Position numbers and translations under genes: made by a program. A stretch of 20,652 nt of DNA from JAENVU01 sp046598395 (lineage in GTDB: Bacteria; Actinomycetota; Acidimicrobiia; IMCC26256; JAENVU01). Location: assembly GCA_046598395.1 (NCBI GenBank), contig JBKJIQ010000037.1:1-20652 (forward strand). The letters are read 5' to 3'. The notes under the pieces are model-generated. The model made no database searches. It was not told where the DNA came from and saw only the letters and a program-made list of their open reading frames with translations. Shown here in pieces: positions 15,014 through 20,652 of the stretch; the first letter of the stretch is position 1, and every line of letters starts with the position of its first letter.

Positions 15014-15608
15014 AGACGCTCGCGGTCGAACTCGGCGGGACGGAACCATCCGTCCCGCCGTTGCCGCGCGCGCGGCGGTCAGAGTCGATCCCGACTTCGA
15101 CGACGAGTATCCCGATGGTGACGCGCGGAGCACGGAGGCCTACGCGAGCCTCGTCCGCGCGGGCCAAGCGGCGCTCGCTGAGCTCTACCGCTGCGCCGCC
15201 GAGTCACTCGACATCAAACACCCGATCCTGACTGCGCTCGCAGTGCTCGATGGCGCGGGTGAGGCGTTGACACCGTCGGAGATCGCGGACCGCGTGCTCG
15301 TGGCTTCGGCAACCATGACCGCAACCCTCGACGCGCTCGAACGACGCGGATGGGTGCGCCGAATCCCGAACCCGGCGGATCGTCGCAGCGTCTTGGTCGA
15401 GATCACCGACGACGGACGGTCGGTTGCCGACCAGGCGCTCCCGGGAATCCGTGCGATCGAGAAGTCGATGATGTCGACGCTGTCCGGAGCCGAACGCGAC
15501 CAGCTCGTCGAGCTGCTCGACAAAGTCCTGCGTCGCTCGGCCGAGATCGAGGCCGAGCCGGCGATCCCACTCGAGGGTCGCAGGGTCCGTCCGGATCGGT
15601 TGGACTGA
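15000..15608 (+). CDS. MarR-family transcriptional regulator
   Basis: A 202-residue regulator. The winged helix-turn-helix lies at about 72-140: ILTALAVLDGAGEALTPSEIA, the recognition helix ASATMTATLDALERRGWVRR, and the wing NPADRRSVLVEITDDG. Dimerisation helices flank it. It most likely represses its own operon through the GAGATAA sites at 14642-14710. The only start before the conserved part is TTG at 15000, which overlaps the upstream gene by 14 bases, so translation is probably coupled; no ATG or GTG occurs in frame until well inside the domain. The first 30 residues are Arg-rich and may be disordered. Its stop directly abuts the stop of the convergent purU gene with no base between. Confidence 0.88.
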   Translation: MPAHRDARGRTRRDGTIRPAVAARAAVRVDPDFDDEYPDGDARSTEAYASLVRAGQAALAELYRCAAESLDIKHPILTALAVLDGAGEALTPSEIADRVLVASATMTATLDALERRGWVRRIPNPADRRSVLVEITDDGRSVADQALPGIRAIEKSMMSTLSGAERDQLVELLDKVLRRSAEIEAEPAIPLEGRRVRPDRLD

Positions 15609-16463
15609 CTATCGCACCACCACGGTGCGAGTGCCGTTGAGCAATACCCGACGTTCCGCGTGCCACTTGACTGCGCGGGCGAGAACCTGCGCCTCGACGT
15701 CATGGCCGGCGGCCGCGAGAGCAGCCGGGTCTAGCGCATGATCGACCCGGGTGACGTCCTGCTCGATGATCGGGCCTTCGTCGAGCTCGGGCGTGACGTA
15801 GTGCGCGGTTGCTCCGATCAACTTCACCCCGCGGACGTAGGCCTGCTCGTACGGTCCGGCACCCACGAACGCGGGCAGGAATGAATGGTGGATGTTGATC
15901 GCCCGGCCGGTGAGCCGGGCACAGGCGTCGTCCGAGAGCACCTGCATGTACCGAGCCAGCACCACGAGATCGACGCGGAGCGCTTCCATGAGTTCGAACA
16001 TGACCCGTTCAGCGTCGGGCTTGGTGGGCGGTGTCACGGGCACGTAGTGGAAGGGGATCCCGGCAGCTTCCACGAGCGGCCGGAGGTCCTCGTGGTTCGA
16101 CACGACCGCGGGGATCGCGATGTTCAGCGCGCCGGTCTGAGCCCGGAACAGCAGGTCATTGAGGCAGTGGCCGAGCTTCGAGGCCATGACCAGCGTGCGG
16201 GTCGGCGTGGTGGCGTCGACGAGATCCCAGATCATGTCGTTGGGCCGGGCGATCTCGCCGAACCCGGCGCGGACCGCGGCGAGGTCGAACGCGTCGTTGA
16301 GGAGGTCGAAGCGGGTGCGCATGAAGAAACGCCGCTCGAGGGTGTCCTCGAACTGATGACTTTCAACGATGTTCGCGTTCACCTCCACGAGGTACCCGCT
16401 CACCGCGTGGACGAGTCCGGGTCGATCAGGACACGACAAGGTGAGGATCCCGGCGGTGCTCAT
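15609..16463 (-). CDS. purU: Formyltetrahydrofolate deformylase
   Basis: A 284-residue enzyme with an N-terminal ACT domain (about 5-85: LTLSCPDRPGLVHAVSGYL) and a C-terminal formyltransferase domain (about 88-284). The catalytic set is present: N190 and H192 in AINIHHSFLPAF, and D228 in PELDEGPI. PurU hydrolyses 10-formyl-THF to formate and THF, which restores free THF when one-carbon supply is high. It overlaps the upstream S-methyltransferase stop by 4 bases (ATGA), so both are made together. In a betaine-degrading cell this would relieve the load of formyl-THF arising from successive demethylations (inference). Length and domain order match the family exactly. Confidence 0.95.
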   Translation of the reverse strand: MSTAGILTLSCPDRPGLVHAVSGYLVEVNANIVESHQFEDTLERRFFMRTRFDLLNDAFDLAAVRAGFGEIARPNDMIWDLVDATTPTRTLVMASKLGHCLNDLLFRAQTGALNIAIPAVVSNHEDLRPLVEAAGIPFHYVPVTPPTKPDAERVMFELMEALRVDLVVLARYMQVLSDDACARLTGRAINIHHSFLPAFVGAGPYEQAYVRGVKLIGATAHYVTPELDEGPIIEQDVTRVDHALDPAALAAAGHDVEAQVLARAVKWHAERRVLLNGTRTVVVR

Positions 16464-17494
16464 GAGCCCGCGTTCGGCCGGGACCGACGGCGGGCGCGCG
16501 GCTCGCCGTCCGGCCGTGGGGCTGAGTTTGCGAGCGGTCCGATCGTCTCGATGATCGTCTCGATGGTCGGGCGCGGTGCGGCGCCGTCGAGCGCCCGGTC
16601 CTCGAGCGCGCCATCGAGCGCCTCGCGCATCGAAGCGAGGTGATCGGGCGATGTGCCGCAACACCCACCCACGATGCGCGCGCCTGCGGCGACCGCAAGC
16701 TGCACGTACCGGGCCATCAAGTCGGGGGTCCCGGAGTAGTGAATCTCCGCGCCTCGGAATTCCGGGATCCCGCAGTTGCCCTTCGAGACGAACGCAGTGT
16801 CGTGGTCGTGCTCGGTCATCGCGAGCGTCGACACCAAGATGTCGGATGCACCCACACCGCAGTTCGCCCCGATGGCGATCGGCGCGGGATCGAGGCCATG
16901 GAACGCTGCGCTGAGGTCGCCGGGCATCAGGCCCATCATCGTGCGGCCCGCGGTGTCGAAGGAGCAGGTCACTACGTAGGGCACCCCGACGTGGATCGCC
17001 GCGGTCGCCGCCGCGCGCACCTCTTCGCTGGCCGACATCGTTTCGATCCACGCCACGTCGGCCCCGCCGGCAACCAACCCTTCGATCGCTTCGGTGAACG
17101 TCTCGATCGCGTCGGTTCCGGTGAGTTCACCAAGTGGCTCGAACAGGGAACCAGTCGGCCCGACTGACCCCGCCACGATCACGGGATGGTCCGCGGCGTC
17201 GGCCACCTCACGGGCGAGCTCGGCGGCGCGCTGCGCGAGCTCACGTACGCGGTGTTCCTGGTTGTGCAACGCCAGCCGATGACGGTTGCAACCGAAGGTG
17301 TTGGTGAGGATGATGTCGGCGCCCGCGTCCACGAATCGGCGATGCAGATCCTGGACTTTTTCGGGGTGGTCGACATTCCACAACTCCGGCGCATCGCCCG
17401 AGGTCAGTCCCATTTGGAAGTAGTTCGTGCCCGTGGCGCCGTCGGCGAGGAGGACGCCGCGAGCGGCGAGGAGGTCGGCCAGGGCAAAGGACAT
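16460..17494 (-). CDS. Homocysteine S-methyltransferase family protein (betaine-homocysteine methyltransferase-like)
   Basis: A 344-residue TIM-barrel methyltransferase of the Hcy-binding family. The start LLADGATGTNYFQMGL and TNTFGCNRHRL are typical. The zinc ligands are C212 in GANCGVG and the pair C278-C279 in VGGCCGTSPDH. These enzymes transfer a methyl to a zinc-bound thiol such as homocysteine. Donors in the family include glycine betaine (BHMT), S-methylmethionine and, in MetH, methyl-cobalamin. With betaine uptake and synthesis genes close by, betaine is a natural donor, but a methyl-corrinoid is also conceivable. The last 45 residues (after about 300) are Pro/Arg-rich and look unstructured. 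The ATG at 17494 is preferred over a longer frame that would cross the divergent P450 promoter; a TACGGT box lies 8 bases upstream. Confidence 0.88.
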   Translation of the reverse strand: MSFALADLLAARGVLLADGATGTNYFQMGLTSGDAPELWNVDHPEKVQDLHRRFVDAGADIILTNTFGCNRHRLALHNQEHRVRELAQRAAELAREVADAADHPVIVAGSVGPTGSLFEPLGELTGTDAIETFTEAIEGLVAGGADVAWIETMSASEEVRAAATAAIHVGVPYVVTCSFDTAGRTMMGLMPGDLSAAFHGLDPAPIAIGANCGVGASDILVSTLAMTEHDHDTAFVSKGNCGIPEFRGAEIHYSGTPDLMARYVQLAVAAGARIVGGCCGTSPDHLASMREALDGALEDRALDGAAPRPTIETIIETIGPLANSAPRPDGEPRARRRSRPNAGS

Positions 17495-17502
17495 TGGGCA
17501 GG

Positions 17503-17508
17503 ACCGTA
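17503..17508 (-). promoter_or_regulatory. Putative -10 box for the S-methyltransferase-purU operon
   Basis: On the minus strand TACGGT (TAnnnT) ends 8 bases before the ATG at 17494, leaving a leader of at most one or two bases. It shares a 63-bp divergent region with the P450 promoter. No -35 is clear. Confidence 0.4.
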
Positions 17509-17544
17509 CCAACCTCGCGGGTGCGCGACGACGGATTCGGTCAC

Positions 17545-17550
17545 TAGGTT
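17545..17550 (+). promoter_or_regulatory. Putative -10 box for a leaderless P450 transcript
   Basis: TAGGTT (TAnnnT) ends 7 bases before the GTG at 17558, the same spacing as the proV-type gene. This both suggests a leaderless mRNA and supports GTG 17558 over the far longer open frame that starts inside the divergent gene. Confidence 0.45.
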
Positions 17551-17557
17551 CCGCGTT

Positions 17558-18784
17558 GTGGACGTGGACCCTGAACTCGAACCCAGGCACCCGGCGTTGT
17601 TCGATCCCGCGTCGCTCGCGACGTTGGCAGATCCGTTCCGCCGATACGCCGAACTACGAACGACAGGGCCGGTGGTCCCGATCGCGTCGGGCCGGTCCGG
17701 CATCTTCGGATACGAGGCCGCGAGTTTCGTCTTGCGCGATCCGCAGTTCCGGACCGGCGTGCTCGCTGGGCTCTACGCATCGGTGCTACCGCACGGCGCG
17801 TTGCACGAGGAGATGGCTCACCGGATCAACTTTCTGGATCCGCCGGACCACCCGCGAGTTCGGAGGTTGGTGGCCAAGGCGTTTACGCCGCGACGCGTGG
17901 GCCGACTGCAACCGTGGGTGGAGGCGACAGCAGCGGAACTGGTCGACTCGTTGGCGGTCGATCGCGACGGCACCGTAGAGGTGATGCGTGGTCTCGCGCA
18001 TCAACTGCCCTCCCTGGTGATCTCCGAGTTGCTCGGTGTACGGGTGGAGTTGCGTGACGAACTCACCGAGCTGAGTGACGCGATCACGCCGGTCTTCGGG
18101 ACTTCGGTGAGTGCGGCCGAGTGGGCGACCGCGGTCGCGGCGGCTGAAGTGATGCATGCGGTCCTCGGTGCCGAGCTGGATGTCCGGCGCCGTTGCCCGA
18201 AGGACGATCTGCTCTCCGCGCTCGTGGAAATCGAAGCGGGCGATGACAACGGCGAGCGGCTCAGCCGATCCGAGCTGTTGTCGCTCGTAGCCACCCTGTA
18301 TTCCGCGGGTCACCGCACGACTCGTGACTTGTTCGGCAACGGTCTGGACCTACTCCTGCGCGCCGGTGTGGCCATGGCAGACGCGACCGACCACAAGGTG
18401 CTGGAGGAACTGACCCGGCTCGCAACCCCCACGCACTACGTGGCCCGGTTCCCTGCCGTCGCTCTGAAGATCGACGGTCTGGCGGTGAGGACGAACCAGC
18501 CCCTGATGGTTTTTCTCGCGGCCGCGAACCGCGATCCTGCGGTGTACGACGAACCCGACGAGTTTCGACCGGGCCGGGAAGGTCCACCGGCGTTGAGCTT
18601 CGCGCTCGGCGCGCACTTTTGCCTCGGAGCTGCGCTGGCGCGGATGGAGGTTGCGGTGATGCTCGGAGCATTCGCCGCCCGATTCCCCGACGCGCGTGCG
18701 TCGGGTCGAGCGCGTCGATGGCACCAGCGCGGGCCGTTTCGTGGCCTGGACGAACTCGCGGTGCAGGTACGGCACTCGGGCTGA
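17558..18784 (+). CDS. Cytochrome P450
   Basis: A 408-residue soluble bacterial P450. The haem-binding loop is FALGAHFCLG with C355 as thiolate ligand. The K-helix ExxR is E284-L-T-R287, and the I-helix oxygen-activation motif is AGHRTT (250-255), where most relatives have AGHETT or AGxDTT. The meander FRPGRE stands before the haem loop. It needs ferredoxin and reductase partners, which are not in the window. The following gene, 43 bases on, encodes an SDR dehydrogenase that could oxidise an alcohol made by the P450. The substrate is unknown; a link to choline metabolism is not supported by sequence. The GTG start is chosen by family length (about 400 residues) and by the box at 17545. Confidence 0.92.
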   Translation: MDVDPELEPRHPALFDPASLATLADPFRRYAELRTTGPVVPIASGRSGIFGYEAASFVLRDPQFRTGVLAGLYASVLPHGALHEEMAHRINFLDPPDHPRVRRLVAKAFTPRRVGRLQPWVEATAAELVDSLAVDRDGTVEVMRGLAHQLPSLVISELLGVRVELRDELTELSDAITPVFGTSVSAAEWATAVAAAEVMHAVLGAELDVRRRCPKDDLLSALVEIEAGDDNGERLSRSELLSLVATLYSAGHRTTRDLFGNGLDLLLRAGVAMADATDHKVLEELTRLATPTHYVARFPAVALKIDGLAVRTNQPLMVFLAAANRDPAVYDEPDEFRPGREGPPALSFALGAHFCLGAALARMEVAVMLGAFAARFPDARASGRARRWHQRGPFRGLDELAVQVRHSG

Positions 18785-18827
18785 GCTCAGGCCTACTACG
18801 TTGCCGACCTTCACCGAGGAGGACCCC

Positions 18828-19610
18828 GTGACCGACGACGTACTCAATGAGCTGTTCTCAATCCGCGGCAAGACCGCGCTGATCACCGGCGGGACGCGGG
18901 GCATCGGCCTGATGATTGCCGAGGCCTACGTGCGTGCGGGGGTGAAGGTCTACGTGTCATCGCGCAAGGCGGATGTGTGCGCCGAGGTCGCGACCGCGCT
19001 GTCGGAACATGGTGAGTGCATCGGGATCCCGGCCGATCTCTCCACGGAAGCGGAGTGCCGTCGCCTCGCAGACGAGATTCAGGGTCGTGAGTCCCAGCTG
19101 CACGTGTTGATCAACAACGCGGGAGCCACGTGGGGCGCCCCACTCGCGGAGCATGACGATGCGGCGTGGGATCGCGTGCTCAACATCAATGTGAAGGGCC
19201 CGTTTCACCTCACGCGGTTTCTGCGGCCGTTGCTCGATGCTGCGGCGACCGACGACGACCCTGCGCGGGTCATCAACATCGGATCGATCGACGGCATCCA
19301 GGTCCCGATGATGGAGACGTACTCCTATTCCACCGCCAAAGCCGGGGTGCACCAGTTGACGCGGCACCTGGCCAGCCAGCTGGCGCCCAAGATCACGGTC
19401 AACGCGATCGCGCCCGGACCGTTCGAATCCAAGATGATGGCGGCGACCCTGGCGGCCTTCGGCGACTCGATCGCGAAGAGCGCGCCGATGAAGCGCATCG
19501 GCAAGCCCGCCGACATGGCCGGGATCGCGATCTACCTCGCTGGTCCGGCGTCCACGTATGTGACCGGAGCGATCATCCCCGTCGACGGCGGCATCGCGAC
19601 CACCAAGTGA
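18828..19610 (+). CDS. SDR-family NAD(P)-dependent oxidoreductase
   Basis: A 260-residue classical short-chain dehydrogenase. The cofactor loop TGGTRGIG lies at 20-27, NNAG at 96-99, and the catalytic residues are S153 (INIGSID), Y167 and K171 (YSYSTAK). The C-terminal PVDGG (251-255) is also typical. An Arg after the second strand (SSRKAD, 44-49) suggests NADP(H) preference. The GTG at 18828 is set by an excellent Shine-Dalgarno GAGGAGGA 4 bases upstream, and a -10-like TACGTT at 18797-18802 may give it its own promoter. It reduces or oxidises a carbonyl/hydroxyl pair; the substrate is unknown, and pairing with the upstream P450 is inference. It ends one base from the convergent membrane-protein gene. 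Confidence 0.92.
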   Translation: MTDDVLNELFSIRGKTALITGGTRGIGLMIAEAYVRAGVKVYVSSRKADVCAEVATALSEHGECIGIPADLSTEAECRRLADEIQGRESQLHVLINNAGATWGAPLAEHDDAAWDRVLNINVKGPFHLTRFLRPLLDAAATDDDPARVINIGSIDGIQVPMMETYSYSTAKAGVHQLTRHLASQLAPKITVNAIAPGPFESKMMAATLAAFGDSIAKSAPMKRIGKPADMAGIAIYLAGPASTYVTGAIIPVDGGIATTK

Positions 19611-19611
19611 G

Positions 19612-20589
19612 CTAGAGCTCGCCGCGGTGGATGAGTGCGTTGGTGGCGAACCAGCCGGGGATGGCAGGTAGGTAGGAGACCACGAGGGTGTTGGTGACGA
19701 CGGCCGCGGCTGCAACCGGGCCGTCCACCCCGACGGCGACGAGCGCGCCCGAGAGGCTCAGGGTCGAGACCGCCGTGTCGAGGCCGGGGACCGGCACGAG
19801 CCCCGACACCACCGAGATCCCGACCCATAGGGCGAGCAGTGTCCAGTACGAGGTGCCGCTCCCGAACGCATAGAGGCACGCCTGGAGCGAGATGGTGTAC
19901 AGCGCCTGGGCGCCGACGTTGCCGACCACCAGCAGTCCCAGACGGCGCGGTGACCGGATCGCTTCCCAGGTCGCCCGCCGGGCGACGTGGAAGTGCGGAG
20001 CGACGCGACGGCGGAGTCGTTCGACGCCGAGGGTGACGCCGATCGCGGCGACGACGGCGACCGCCAGCACCGCGAACGAGATGACGATGCTCGACACCGG
20101 CACGTCGCCGATGTCGATAGTGCGGGGCGCGAGGAAGGCGGCGACGCCAAAGATCGCGGCCTGCAACACGAACTCCGACACGGTGCTGTAGACGCCGGCG
20201 ACCGCGAACGCGGATGCCAGGTCCACGCCGTGCTTCTGGAGGAACCGCACTTGGACGACACTCTCGGCCCCGGCGGGCAAGGTCACGTTGGAGAATCCCA
20301 TCGCCACTTGGAGCCAGACCACGGACCAGAAGGCGACTTTGGTGTGGATGGTGCCGATGAACGCGAGGGCGAACGGGAGACTCGTGAGGAGTGACGCGCC
20401 GAGCGCGACAGTGACCCAGGCCCAGTTGGCACCCCGGATCGTCTCCCAGAGTTCGTCGGGGTCGCCGATGCGCCAGAAGATGATCCCGATCGCGCCGAAC
20501 CCCGCGAGGACCATGACCGTGGTCCGGAGCCACACGCGCGACGGCGTCGCGTCGTCGATCGGTTCACTCTCGGCGGGCGTGGCCTCCAT
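19612..20589 (-). CDS. UPF0104 / lysylphosphatidylglycerol synthase-like integral membrane protein
   Basis: A 325-residue polytopic protein with about seven or eight hydrophobic segments (for example 22-41, 57-79, 86-102, 126-153, 165-189, 217-243, 248-268 and 290-312). Two loops carry the family landmarks: NVTLPAGAESVVQVRFLQKHG (100-120, read in two parts) and LVPVPGLDTAVS (264-275), equivalent to the PxPGG-E loop. This is the membrane part found in MprF N-termini and in stand-alone proteins such as AglD, thought to flip or handle lipids or glycolipids; the C-terminal lysyl-transfer domain of MprF is absent. The exact substrate is unknown. The ATG at 20589 is the natural start, followed by a short acidic cytoplasmic stretch. 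It has no visible link to the one-carbon genes. Confidence 0.85.
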   Translation of the reverse strand: MEATPAESEPIDDATPSRVWLRTTVMVLAGFGAIGIIFWRIGDPDELWETIRGANWAWVTVALGASLLTSLPFALAFIGTIHTKVAFWSVVWLQVAMGFSNVTLPAGAESVVQVRFLQKHGVDLASAFAVAGVYSTVSEFVLQAAIFGVAAFLAPRTIDIGDVPVSSIVISFAVLAVAVVAAIGVTLGVERLRRRVAPHFHVARRATWEAIRSPRRLGLLVVGNVGAQALYTISLQACLYAFGSGTSYWTLLALWVGISVVSGLVPVPGLDTAVSTLSLSGALVAVGVDGPVAAAAVVTNTLVVSYLPAIPGWFATNALIHRGEL

Positions 20590-20652
20590 GGCGGGAAGCC
20601 TCGCAGTTCGACCGGTTCGATGCGCGCCCTTCGTCCGGCTCAGTCGTCTGCG

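Noticed and set aside
17186..17557. 124-residue N-terminal extension of the P450
   Set aside because: It is antisense to the S-methyltransferase gene and would make the P450 far longer than the family's roughly 400 residues.

Overview
The window is high-GC DNA with actinobacterial habits: many GTG starts, one TTG start, translationally coupled genes, and several start codons that sit about 7 bases after a TAnnnT box, as in leaderless mRNAs. A class such as Acidimicrobiia would fit, but nothing in the window proves a taxon. Except for 192-538, it is almost fully coding.

The dominant theme is choline / glycine betaine use and one-carbon metabolism. The left edge holds the start of a dimethylglycine/sarcosine dehydrogenase-type flavoprotein (minus strand), then a VapBC toxin-antitoxin pair (539-1209, plus). 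A five-gene minus-strand operon follows, read from 6472 down to 1218: an MttC-like corrinoid protein, a DUF1638 protein, a small PF13769 ('virulence factor') protein, a RamA-like ferredoxin/ASKHA corrinoid activator, and a non-pyrrolysine MttB-family methyltransferase. This looks like a corrinoid-dependent demethylation machine for a quaternary or tertiary amine, with glycine betaine the leading candidate. Two of its parts belong to families with no settled function.

Divergent from this operon, across an 89-bp region with a 35-bp dyad, runs a plus-strand series: an IclR regulator, a ProV-type ATPase, a double-length ProW-type permease, a ProX/OpuAC-type lipoprotein, a GMC choline dehydrogenase and a betaine aldehyde dehydrogenase. 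Together these would import choline or betaine, oxidise choline to glycine betaine and supply the methyltransferase operon. A 59-bp near-perfect palindrome separates the transporter from the dehydrogenases.

Next comes a self-contained unit of a small dimeric alpha/beta-barrel protein plus a MarR regulator, behind a clear promoter with GAGATAA operator sites. It abuts, convergently and with no spacer, a minus-strand pair: a homocysteine/betaine S-methyltransferase and PurU (formyl-THF deformylase). These two fit the fate of methyl groups and the recycling of THF. Divergent from that pair are a cytochrome P450 and an SDR oxidoreductase. The right end is a UPF0104/lysylphosphatidylglycerol-synthase-like membrane protein.

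Pathway reading (inference): choline -> betaine aldehyde -> glycine betaine; betaine loses a methyl to the corrinoid protein (MttB-like enzyme) or to homocysteine (BHMT-like enzyme); dimethylglycine goes to the flavoprotein at the left edge; formyl-THF excess is released as formate by PurU. The enzyme that would pass the methyl from the corrinoid to THF is not visible in the window. No rRNA, tRNA, CRISPR array, insertion sequence or phage gene was seen.
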